Below are positions 26,461-34,600 of a DNA stretch of 64,000 nucleotides, one piece after another. The translations under genes and the position numbers were made by a program. Every line of letters begins with the position of its first letter. Position 1 is the first letter of the stretch. The DNA is taken from the NCBI GenBank assembly GCA_023400235.1, contig JAEXFI010000041.1, forward strand, positions 1-64,000, given 5' to 3'. The notes below the pieces were generated by a model. It worked only from the letters and a program-made list of their open reading frames with translations. It searched no databases and was not told where the DNA came from. The stretch comes from Bacillota bacterium. Its GTDB lineage: Bacteria; Bacillota; Clostridia; Acetivibrionales; DSM-1351.

Positions 26461-26489
26461 ATTATAAGCTATCCCTCAGCTGGCCTCAA
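26461..26489 (-). promoter_or_regulatory. sigma-A promoter of small unit 1
   Basis: -35 TTGAGG (26484-26489) and consensus -10 TATAAT (26461-26466) with a 17-base spacer on the minus strand. It lies 45 bases past the stop of the GH3 gene and fires away from it, giving an RNA of roughly 140 bases. Confidence 0.65.
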
Positions 26490-26534
26490 GTCAGCATTCA
26501 GTTATAAATAAAGTCTGTCCTGCAGGGGTACGTA

Positions 26535-29315
26535 TTATTTTTCAGCCTCTATCTCCTTTTTCAAGGAAATTTTAATTTCCCCCAGTTCCATTCCGCTCTG
26601 TCCGAAGAACAGCCGCATGTAGGCATACTTGTTCTTATACGGTCCGAAATCAAAGGCAATATTAAACCATTCTCCTTTGCTGCCGTTAATGGTTATAACC
26701 TTTATCAAATGCTGATTGATAAAGAAGGACAGCGGCAGCTGCGCCAGTTCAAATGAAACCGCCCTGACTTTAATGGCTATGGTGTATTCTGAGTACTCTG
26801 AGATTTCAAGACCGAACAACGCCTCCGAGCCCCTGTCGGTATTGACCGCCGATACATCCAGAACCAACTCCTCACCTACCACACTGAAACTGGAAAGCAA
26901 GGCAGCATTTTGTGCAGCTTCAATTTGTCCGGTGACTGTCACGTCATCCTGAGAAAGTTTTCCAAGGAATCTCTCCATGACGGGAAGCCTCATAAGTGCT
27001 TTCAATATGTTCCCTGCCGCTCTCTGGAGTTCACCTCTGGAAATCACCCCTGCCGCCAAACCTTCCAGTGTATTGTCACCTCCGCTGTTGGAAAAGGAAT
27101 CGCTGACAACCATATATAAATCATTTTGCCCTCTTATCATGGCAGCAGTGTTATCCAGCCGTCCGTCCTCCCCCTCGTCATTTATCTTTGCCCACCAGTC
27201 AGTCATCACAATTCCTTCAAAGCCCCACTCCTTGCGAAGTACAGTGGTAAGCAGATCATAGCTGCCTGCAGTCCAAAGACCATTCAACGCTCCATAGGTG
27301 GACATCACTAGAAAGGCAGCACCCTCCTTTATGGCTATCTCAAAGCCTTTAAGATATATTTCACGCAGTGCTCTTTCTGAAACAATGGAATCTATGTCAT
27401 TTCGCTTGAATTCCTGATTATTGGCCGAAAAGTGCTTGATGGTACCAGTGGTACCGCTGCGGTGCATACCTCTCAGCTGAGCCGCTGCCATTTTCCCTGA
27501 TAAATGCGGATCTTCAGAGAAATATTCAAAATTTCTGCCATTCAGAGGATTTCGGTGAATGTTCATACCTGGGCCCAGCAGAGTATCAATATTATTTTTC
27601 AGGAGCTCTAAACCAAGCATCTCAAACAGCTCTTCAACCAGGCGAATATTAAAGGTAGCTGCCACCGCTGTTCCAATGGGCAGACTAAAAGCATGGGTCC
27701 CACAGTCCATACGTATTCCGGAGGGGCCATCAGCACAGCAGCCCACCGGAATGCCCAGCTCCTGAAGTGCCGGAGTGACACCGCCAAATGCTGCGGCAGT
27801 TCCCGGAGTGACCTTGGGTGAGCACATGCCCTCTCCCCGGACCATACAGGCCATATCCTCATCGGTGAGCTGGCTTATAAAGTCTTCCAGCGGCGCATCG
27901 CCCTCGTAGACCTGTTTCAGCGTTATACCGAGCTTGCCCTTATATTGTATCTCCTTTGGAAGATTAGCTTTTATTCTGTCTCGAAGATTAATGGTCCTCA
28001 AAGGCACAGCCTCTTCAATCATCTTCAATCCAGCAGCTGTATTATCCTGTACGGGCTTAAGCCTGTTAAAGGGCTTCACAGGGGCAAGTACTTCCTGCCA
28101 GCTCTCAGTAACAAACGTTTCTGCAACCTCAAAGCTTCCTGCTGGAACGGCACCTCGAACATCACAGCCTGCGTAAAGTTCATATCTGCCCGCCTCCAAA
28201 ACATAGCAGGACTTGAATCCCGTACAGCCGCTGTCGTCATAGGAGGCCAAATCCTTTTTAAAAACTGTGAACTCAAGCCTTTGACTTTCTCCCGGCTGCA
28301 GCAGCTCTGTCTTGTCAAATGCCGCCAGACTCCTTGAGGGCTTGCCCAGCCTCCCCTGTGGGGCTGCCGAATAAATCTGTATGACCTCCTTACCGGCAGA
28401 CTGACCTATGTTTGTGACTTCCACAGAAAGCAGTATCCTGTCTTCAGTTTCCTCAAACCCCAAGGTCTTGAAAGAAAAGCTGGTGTAGGAGAGACCGAAG
28501 CCAAAAGGATACAGCACCCTGTCCTTTGCCACCGTCTCAAAATAGCGATAGCCAACATATATGTCCTCTGCATAGAAAGCCTGCTTTTCTCCTCCAAAAT
28601 AAGCTGTGGAGGGGTAATCCCTAATATCCCGGGCAATAGTACCTGTCAGCTTGCCTGAAGGATTCACTTTTCCCACCAGCACGTCTGCCGCCCCGTTTCC
28701 GCCTTCCATGCCACCCTGCCAAACGTAAAGCACCGACTGTGGGTTGTATTTTATAACCCAGGACATATCAATGATATTCCCCACATTCAGTACAACTGCA
28801 GTTCTCTTGAAATACCTGCAAACCTTATGGAGCATTTGTTCCTCAAGCTCACTTAAAAGATAGCTCCCGCCTTCGGCCTTATTATCCTGATCTTCTCCTG
28901 CCGTCCGCCCGATAATGACTATGGCCATATCCGAGCGCCGGGCTGCGGACTCCACTACTTCATCAGAAAGAGGCATCTCCGGCTGAGACCAAGGCTCCTG
29001 CCCCCAACCTCTTCCCTGGTCAAATGGATTCTCCTGCACCCATTTTTCATAGATTTCAGTCAAATCCCGATCTATATCAATCTCTTCCGCCTTTAACGCC
29101 TCCAAAATTCCTGATACATAGGCGGTATTTACCATCCCTCCGGAGCCTGTACCACTTTTGTAATAGTTGAACTGTATCCTTCCAAAAATTGATACCTTTT
29201 GTCCCTTTTTCACAGGCAGTACCTGATGGTCATTTTTCAGAAGTACAGCGCTTTCAGCTGACACTGCTCTTCCAAGTGCAGCATATTTTTTCATATCCAA
29301 TGTGAATTTTCCCAT
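26535..29315 (-). CDS. GH3 beta-glucosidase with permuted domain order
   Basis: A 926-residue glycoside hydrolase family 3 enzyme without signal peptide, so an intracellular beta-glucosidase or related exo-enzyme. The domains are in reverse order. The alpha/beta sandwich and fibronectin-III-like domains come first (NILKND-like ESAVLLKND near 22, YPFGFGLSYTSF near 270). The TIM-barrel comes last (about 490-800, GPGMNIHRNPLNGRNFEYFSEDP, KHFSANNQE). The nucleophile is D706 in MTDWWAK. This order is known from Ruminococcus albus and Butyrivibrio beta-glucosidases. An extra beta-domain of about 100 residues ends the protein. SD AAAGGGAAAATGTC is weak. The gene is monocistronic. Confidence 0.93.
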   Translation of the reverse strand: MGKFTLDMKKYAALGRAVSAESAVLLKNDHQVLPVKKGQKVSIFGRIQFNYYKSGTGSGGMVNTAYVSGILEALKAEEIDIDRDLTEIYEKWVQENPFDQGRGWGQEPWSQPEMPLSDEVVESAARRSDMAIVIIGRTAGEDQDNKAEGGSYLLSELEEQMLHKVCRYFKRTAVVLNVGNIIDMSWVIKYNPQSVLYVWQGGMEGGNGAADVLVGKVNPSGKLTGTIARDIRDYPSTAYFGGEKQAFYAEDIYVGYRYFETVAKDRVLYPFGFGLSYTSFSFKTLGFEETEDRILLSVEVTNIGQSAGKEVIQIYSAAPQGRLGKPSRSLAAFDKTELLQPGESQRLEFTVFKKDLASYDDSGCTGFKSCYVLEAGRYELYAGCDVRGAVPAGSFEVAETFVTESWQEVLAPVKPFNRLKPVQDNTAAGLKMIEEAVPLRTINLRDRIKANLPKEIQYKGKLGITLKQVYEGDAPLEDFISQLTDEDMACMVRGEGMCSPKVTPGTAAAFGGVTPALQELGIPVGCCADGPSGIRMDCGTHAFSLPIGTAVAATFNIRLVEELFEMLGLELLKNNIDTLLGPGMNIHRNPLNGRNFEYFSEDPHLSGKMAAAQLRGMHRSGTTGTIKHFSANNQEFKRNDIDSIVSERALREIYLKGFEIAIKEGAAFLVMSTYGALNGLWTAGSYDLLTTVLRKEWGFEGIVMTDWWAKINDEGEDGRLDNTAAMIRGQNDLYMVVSDSFSNSGGDNTLEGLAAGVISRGELQRAAGNILKALMRLPVMERFLGKLSQDDVTVTGQIEAAQNAALLSSFSVVGEELVLDVSAVNTDRGSEALFGLEISEYSEYTIAIKVRAVSFELAQLPLSFFINQHLIKVITINGSKGEWFNIAFDFGPYKNKYAYMRLFFGQSGMELGEIKISLKKEIEAEK

Positions 29316-29560
29316 GACATTTTCCCTTTCAAAAAGTTATCAATATACAGGCCAACGGTGAACTATCCGGCGTCATAGCCGGAACACCCCGGGCACAAAT
29401 GTTTAAAAACAGCTTAATTATACTGTAATCCAATTGTATATGATAGTTTGAAAGAGTGTATTTGCGTTTGTTTTTCAGACAAAAAATGATATTGCCCTAA
29501 ATAGGACATATGACAAATTGCAAAATCTCACGGACATTACCTGCTTTTGAGTTCAGAGAA

Positions 29561-29842
29561 TCAATTGCTTTCTTCCTTGGCTTCCGCCTCATCCGTACTG
29601 TCCACAGGGGCTATCATACTGTCAGCAGGGGCTATTTTAGCTTCAACCAATTTGTTTACCAGGTAAATTATTTCTCCTAAGCCTATAAGCAAGGTTCCCA
29701 AGGCCACTGAAACAATGATTCCAACTAGTCCAATCACCTGATTTCCCGTGTTACCGGCCACCACAATACTGAACACTGTTCCGAAGATCACCAGTCCCCA
29801 TCCCGCTAACTGAACACCTAAAGCTGTATTATTCATAATCAT
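29561..29842 (-). CDS. small membrane protein with two helices and acidic tail
   Basis: From ATG 29842 (GGAGG seven bases upstream) 93 residues, with two transmembrane helices (about 11-30 and 36-58) and a polar C-terminus rich in Ala, Asp and Glu (ending AEAKEESN). No family recognised. A GTG start at 29863 would give 100 residues, but the SD would then lie inside the gene. The start region sits in copy B of the 68-base leader motif, whose 9-bp stem covers part of the SD. Confidence 0.7.
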   Translation of the reverse strand: MIMNNTALGVQLAGWGLVIFGTVFSIVVAGNTGNQVIGLVGIIVSVALGTLLIGLGEIIYLVNKLVEAKIAPADSMIAPVDSTDEAEAKEESN

Positions 29843-29899
29843 TTCCATGCCTCCACTTCGCACAAAACTCCATGAGAGTCACGGCATGGAATTAGTGCC
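29832..29899 (-). promoter_or_regulatory. repeated leader motif (copy B)
   Basis: Same 68-base motif as at 11911-11978. The 9-bp stem has arms at 29843-29851 and 29883-29891. The inner ACTC/GAGT stem replaces the two wobble pairs of copy A. The 3' arm overlaps the Shine-Dalgarno of the small membrane protein gene, so folding would limit ribosome access. Confidence 0.5.
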
Positions 29900-30178
29900 A
29901 CATTTTTATGTGCTATAAAATTTCTTTCAGCCTTATTTACCTCTTTATCTTCAGCAAATAGCACTGGGCCATTCCGTATTGAATATACCCGCTTCTATGC
30001 CAATTAAAAATAGATCTGCACAATTTACATATTTTTACTTTATTGTAGCTCCATATCCATATTTATGCAAGAAATGATTTTTAATTTGTTTACTATAGAG
30101 GATTTTCCAATTATTAGTCGAATTATCTTTCCTGAAAGTACATCTCCAGGCACAAGGGCCGGATTGCGGAGGCATAAA

Positions 30179-30751
30179 ATGAGGTTGGTCAGGAATTTAT
30201 TATTAGGTCTGTATGTAAACATCTTTCTGGTTTTAGTACTGGTAATACTCACCTTTATCAGCCTGTCAGGCAACAGGATAAGCATCATTTTGATACATGT
30301 CGTTTTTGCAGCCGCCATTATCTCTGCAATATTTTGTGTCGTTGTTGGTGCCATTGGAATATTAGCTGCCCGCAGGCTGTTCCACAAGAAGGAATACGGC
30401 CTGCTGCGCCACAATATGAAAATACTTAAGCTGGCATCCATACCTTATCTTTTTATTAATTTTATCATATATTATTTGCTTTTTATCATATTTTTTGTGG
30501 CCTCCGGAAGCACAGCCGCGGTCACCCAAATACCCATGTTTTTTATGTTTGTCATCTTTTTTACGTACCTGGGAGTAATATTTACCTCAGCATACGGTAT
30601 ATGCCTTCTGGCCCTGCTATTGAAGGAGAGGAGTCTAAATACAGGCTGCTTTTTGTTTCACCTGCTCCTGCAGCTATTCTTTGTACTGGATGTGGTGGAT
30701 ACCCTGGTGCTTATGAAGAGGTTTAAAAGACCTGGAAGCCCCAGAAGATAA
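30179..30751 (+). CDS. polytopic membrane protein of unknown function
   Basis: From ATG 30179 (SD GGAGG six bases upstream) 190 residues with four strongly hydrophobic segments (about 7-32, 36-62, 84-108 and 112-145) and a further one at 150-175. A basic tail follows (MKRFKRPGSPRR). The frame continues upstream to 30065 without an SD. I recognise no family or catalytic motif. It is divergent from the small two-helix membrane protein; whether the two act together is unknown. Confidence 0.65.
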   Translation: MRLVRNLLLGLYVNIFLVLVLVILTFISLSGNRISIILIHVVFAAAIISAIFCVVVGAIGILAARRLFHKKEYGLLRHNMKILKLASIPYLFINFIIYYLLFIIFFVASGSTAAVTQIPMFFMFVIFFTYLGVIFTSAYGICLLALLLKERSLNTGCFLFHLLLQLFFVLDVVDTLVLMKRFKRPGSPRR

Positions 30752-30821
30752 TAAAAATATTCAACATTATTTTCATACTCCTTCATAATATTTATATATT
30801 AAATTATTAGGAGTGTGTATT

Positions 30822-30955
30822 ATGTTCAGTATGGACGCCTTATGTCAAAATTACCTTGAATTTTGCAGGTATCAGAAGAATTTGAATGACAAATCCCTAA
30901 AGGCTTACAAAATCCACCTGACACAGTTTTCCAGTTTCTTAACGGAGATGAATAG
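30822..30955 (+). pseudogene. truncated tyrosine recombinase (N-terminal fragment)
   Basis: An intact start (SD AGGAG, eight bases, ATG 30822) leads into about 45 residues typical of the N-terminal core-binding domain of XerC/D-type integrases (YLEFCRYQKNLNDKSLKAYK). The reading then breaks exactly where the 34-base insertion-element end begins (30956). The catalytic domain is absent from the window downstream, so the gene is a remnant. Confidence 0.7.
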
Positions 30956-30989
30956 AACTCTGCATATTTATACGTTTTGCAACAGCCTC
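30956..30989. mobile_element. 34-base insertion-element end
   Basis: Perfect reverse complement of 17641-17674. It is joined directly to the broken integrase gene at its left. No further matching element sequence follows on either side, suggesting that the element body was lost by deletion or recombination. Confidence 0.55.
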
Positions 30990-31438
30990 TTCTACATCTG
31001 CCTTATATAAATGTCAACCCTCTTGCAAAAATAATTTCGACAAATGCAGAAAATGTTTTTAATATCCTTCATAGATTGCTTATAGGTTAATGCCAAAACG
31101 GTTCACTTCGGGCCAAGTTGTCCCGAAGTGAACCGTTAATTTGAGTTGATTTGCTTATACAATATACCGTTTATTGGCTATCTTCCTGTTATTGTTGATT
31201 TCAAATTCTTGCTTCTCTATGGATACTGCCCATTACGACAGGCAGTAAAAACAAGCGTATCGCTCACCATGAGCGATACGCTTGTTTTAGACATTTTTAC
31301 TTGGCAGTTGCCCATTAACAGTTTAAAGTTTTGTACTGTCTTATGACGGACTACCTTTTTAGGCGGTTTTTTTACGGTTCAGCTTGCTATGTGCATTATT
31401 TTGGCTTTAGTACTTATCATATAGGTGCATGCCCTTTA
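30990..31438. repeat. non-coding stretch with two long perfect hairpins
   Basis: Two stem-loops stand out. One is a 15-bp perfect stem (31098-31112 with 31122-31136, acggttcacttcggg). The other is a 19-bp perfect stem with a three-base loop (31248-31266 with 31270-31288, aaaacaagcgtatcgctca). Neither belongs to a clear gene; the second reads as a terminator on either strand because its ends are A/T-tracts. The rest appears to be debris between a broken integrase and the defence-like genes. Confidence 0.55.
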
Positions 31439-33397
31439 TTATTTAGGATAATTTGTCATATTGTTTTCTGCCACCTTATCCCTAACTTGTGAAGTGCCGG
31501 TGTATTGAACGGGTTTGTAAAATCTGTTTAGTCTCGATTTTATATACTCCTGCAGCTTTTCATCTACACAATAAATATAACAGCCCTTTTGTCCTCTTGA
31601 CATAAGCGTCCTATATGTATTCTTGATTATTTGATCCGCAACCTTCAATGCATTTTCCCTGTTTTCTCTATACATCTTTTTTATGCCGCTTAAAGACTTA
31701 TCTGTTTTTGCCCTTTTTGTAAAATCAGTAATAATCCTTTTCCCGTCATAGCTAATATCAGCTCCAAGAATAACCCCTATATAATCAAATTCAAGTCCCT
31801 GCGAGGTATGTATGCACCCCGCCTGGTTAACTGAATTCCCATCAATAGCCCACGTAGTATTGCTTAAATTCCAACTCATATTAAAGTCGTGCTTCTCCAT
31901 AGATATATCGAATATCCTGCTATCTGTTTTACCCTCTGTTATCCAGTTCCAACAGTACCCGGCAACTACTCTCGCTTTATTGTTAATTTTATTTTTCTCC
32001 TCAATTAATTCTCTTAATTCATTTGGATTATCAAAAACTTTAAAATCGTAATCAAACTCAAATCCATCAAAGTTTGCTGTACGACCAATCTCCAATACGT
32101 CATCCAGCCAGGAGAGATACCCATCCGACCCATTACATCTGAATTGGGACTCAAGCTTCATTTCAACAACATCTGCATTATTAAATCGAGTGAAATTTAT
32201 AATGTCCTGCTTATTACCATAATCACTTAGGCTGATTCTTTGGTATTCGTCAATAAAGAATATGGAAAACTTGGCAGCATTTATTATTTCCTTGGTTTGA
32301 TTCTCTCCCTTATTTTTATACAGTCCGGATTTCTCCCCCAAACGGTGAGCCTCATCAACAATCAGTACATCAAACTCGTTTTTATCTGATTCGTAATAAC
32401 CGCCAGATCCTTTAAACAAATTGTCAATATATGACTTTTTATAGTTATCCTGCAGTTTTTCAGAATAAACTTTTCGTGGAGCACTATTTTTTGTTACATA
32501 CTGACAGACCATGTCCTCAGAAGTAAGTTTTACTAGCAGGTTAATAGCGAGCACTGACTTTCCGGTCCCTGGCCCGCCCTCCACAATCAATACTTGTTTT
32601 TTCCCATATCGGTAAGCATTTCTTGCCATTTCCAGGGCAGTTTCATAAACAACCTTCTGGTCGTCAATCATAATAAACTCTTGATTTCCATTAAGCATTC
32701 TCAGCAGACTATCCTGTAACGATTTTGATGGTCTGATTTTTCCATTCTCAATAATATAGAGTGTCTTCTTGTAATCTGGCTTTTTTATATACCTTTCAAT
32801 AAATTCACGCAGTTTGAAAACATCGCCCTTTGCATATACAGGTGCTCTTTCGATATAACTCCTGTATACTTCGTTGGTTAAGGGATCATTTTCTTTAGTA
32901 AAATAATTATGGAGATATGCGCATGGATATAATCGTACTCCCATATTCTGAACAGACTCATTATATTCCGAAATAAGCTGCGCATATGACCATGCCTGAT
33001 AGGAGGGGTGGGCAGTGACCTGACGGCCAGTATAAGGGGTTTTTACAACACCGTCCCTGTCTATGATGGCCTCCACTTTATCCCATTGCTTCAGCTCAAT
33101 AATTATTGCTGCATTTTTGTCATCCTCATCCAGCCCTGATAATATAAAATCAATCCTTCTGGACGATGCAGGAATCTTATACTCAATTGCAATACCGGAT
33201 TCCGCTGGTATCGCTGATGTATTAAGCACCTTGTACATGTAGTTCATGGAATTATTCCACGAATTAATTTCATTTTCAGACGTTCGCCCAAACTTGTCCT
33301 TGTAGGATTCATATATCTTTACCGCTATTACATCTCTTTCTACATGCTCCATGAAATCTTGCTTAGTGGCCTCGTAAACAATCATATTCACAACCAT
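31439..33397 (-). CDS. DUF2075 helicase-like ATPase with N-terminal PD-(D/E)XK nuclease motif
   Basis: A 652-residue protein. The N-terminal part has a nuclease-like motif: D83 in RIDFIL and E101-x-K103 in IIIELKQ. The ATPase begins near 265 with Walker A GGPGTGKS (274-281) and Walker B VLIVDEAHRLG. DUF2075 motifs continue to LMSRGQKGCYIYCVDE near the end, as in superfamily-1-type helicases. It probably acts on DNA or RNA and may cut it. Starts: ATG 33397 is one base from the SD, GTG 33391 is seven bases away, and ATG 33385 gives the family-like MIVYEATKQDF; the true start is probably one of the latter two. It is the last gene of a minus-strand group of five. Confidence 0.85.
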   Translation of the reverse strand: MVVNMIVYEATKQDFMEHVERDVIAVKIYESYKDKFGRTSENEINSWNNSMNYMYKVLNTSAIPAESGIAIEYKIPASSRRIDFILSGLDEDDKNAAIIIELKQWDKVEAIIDRDGVVKTPYTGRQVTAHPSYQAWSYAQLISEYNESVQNMGVRLYPCAYLHNYFTKENDPLTNEVYRSYIERAPVYAKGDVFKLREFIERYIKKPDYKKTLYIIENGKIRPSKSLQDSLLRMLNGNQEFIMIDDQKVVYETALEMARNAYRYGKKQVLIVEGGPGTGKSVLAINLLVKLTSEDMVCQYVTKNSAPRKVYSEKLQDNYKKSYIDNLFKGSGGYYESDKNEFDVLIVDEAHRLGEKSGLYKNKGENQTKEIINAAKFSIFFIDEYQRISLSDYGNKQDIINFTRFNNADVVEMKLESQFRCNGSDGYLSWLDDVLEIGRTANFDGFEFDYDFKVFDNPNELRELIEEKNKINNKARVVAGYCWNWITEGKTDSRIFDISMEKHDFNMSWNLSNTTWAIDGNSVNQAGCIHTSQGLEFDYIGVILGADISYDGKRIITDFTKRAKTDKSLSGIKKMYRENRENALKVADQIIKNTYRTLMSRGQKGCYIYCVDEKLQEYIKSRLNRFYKPVQYTGTSQVRDKVAENNMTNYPK

Positions 33398-33489
33398 GCT
33401 CCATAGTTAGTTCAAAATATATTGAAACCCGTGCATGGCCCGGCACCTCCCTTGAGATATATTCAAATCTCCTTAAACCTTCACACTTG

Positions 33490-33804
33490 TCAGAATTCTG
33501 TATATTTCCTGCTATTTCCTTTTGCCTTTTCTATGGGATATTTCTCTGAATTCTTCTTTAGCTTATCATCCATAATCTTAATAATATCTACATTCACCGA
33601 ATCTGCCATTAAAACGCAATATATCATTATGTCCGCCAGCTCTTCCTTCACCTGCTCTTTATCGAAGGCATCATCCCACTGAAAATTCTCCAATAATTCA
33701 GCTGCCTCAATTGCTATGGACTTTGACAAATTCTCAGGAGTATGAAACTGTTTCCAGTCTCTCTGATCCCTGAATAGCAGTATCTTTTTTATAAGTTCTT
33801 CCAA
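33490..33804 (-). CDS. MazG-like nucleotide pyrophosphohydrolase
   Basis: A 104-residue all-alpha NTP pyrophosphatase of the MazG / dUTPase-like superfamily. The metal-binding helices are visible as EAAELLENFQW (E-x-x-E) and EELADIMIYCVLMAD (E-x-x-D). Enzymes of this type remove or alarm-signal nucleotides, and small MazG proteins occur in housekeeping as well as defence settings. The start is TTG. It lies 92 bases upstream of the DUF2075 gene and 28 bases downstream of radC on the same strand. Confidence 0.88.
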   Translation of the reverse strand: MEELIKKILLFRDQRDWKQFHTPENLSKSIAIEAAELLENFQWDDAFDKEQVKEELADIMIYCVLMADSVNVDIIKIMDDKLKKNSEKYPIEKAKGNSRKYTEF

Positions 33805-33832
33805 TATTGTTCAACCCCATTCAATTTTATAT

Positions 33833-34510
33833 TTAAAGCAAATTCCTTTCCTTAAAGCTCATATACTTATCACCGGCCACAATAATATGATCCATAACCT
33901 GCACTGAAATGGGTTCAAGAGCTGAAGCTATGTTCTTCGTTATGGCCATATCCTCCTGGGATGGCTGCAGGCTTCCTCCGGGGTGATTATGGGCCAGAAT
34001 AACACTATGTGCCTGATGCCGCAGCACTGTTTCAACAATTAGTCTGGGGTAAACCGGCGATTCATTTATAGTTCCCTCATGAACCAAAGCTGCATAATTG
34101 ACTTTGTTTTGTGAATCCAGGCATATGACAAAGAACACCTCATAAGTTCTTCCGGCAAAAAGAGAAACTGCATATTCCCCGGCTTTTGACGAGCTGCTCA
34201 GAACCGGCTTGTCCCCCCATCTCCTGCTAAAGTATCTTCTTGATAAGGATGGTATAAGTGAGACAAGTACAGCTGTATTTTCACTAACCCCGCATCTTTT
34301 GCAGATATCTTTAGGATCGGCTTCAAACAAGCCTGCCAGTGAGCCAAACTCATTAAGCATTTTGTGAGCCAGCTCATTTGTATCTTTCATAGGTATGCTG
34401 AAAAAAAGCAGCATTTCCAACACCTGATGATCCTCAAATCCGTCCAGGCCTTCTGTCAGGAACCTTGTTTTAACTCTTTGCCTGTGGCCCTGGTGCACAT
34501 TCTTTTCCAT
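33833..34510 (-). CDS. radC: RadC-like JAB/MPN domain protein
   Basis: A 225-residue protein with an N-terminal helix-hairpin-helix-like region (about 20-90) and a C-terminal JAB1/MPN metalloprotease-like domain. The zinc motif HxH-x10-D is complete: H174 and H176 in LAHNHPGG, D187 in PSQED. The family was named after a DNA-repair phenotype later assigned to another gene, so its true role is unsettled. RadC-like genes cluster with mobile and defence genes. SD GAGG precedes ATG. Confidence 0.92.
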   Translation of the reverse strand: MEKNVHQGHRQRVKTRFLTEGLDGFEDHQVLEMLLFFSIPMKDTNELAHKMLNEFGSLAGLFEADPKDICKRCGVSENTAVLVSLIPSLSRRYFSRRWGDKPVLSSSSKAGEYAVSLFAGRTYEVFFVICLDSQNKVNYAALVHEGTINESPVYPRLIVETVLRHQAHSVILAHNHPGGSLQPSQEDMAITKNIASALEPISVQVMDHIIVAGDKYMSFKERNLL

Positions 34511-34600
34511 GATGACCTCATTACTCTCTTTATCCTCACTAAACGCTAACTAAGCTTCACTAGGCTTCCACAAGCTCACACTAGCTTTTACAAACTTACA

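Noticed and set aside
30040..30441. 133-residue frame antisense to the membrane protein gene
   Set aside because: It is an opposite-strand shadow without SD; the plus-strand frame has SD GGAGG and hydrophobic helices.
31146..31346. 66-residue frame across the 19-bp hairpin
   Set aside because: It reads through a perfect palindrome and lacks an SD and protein-like composition.
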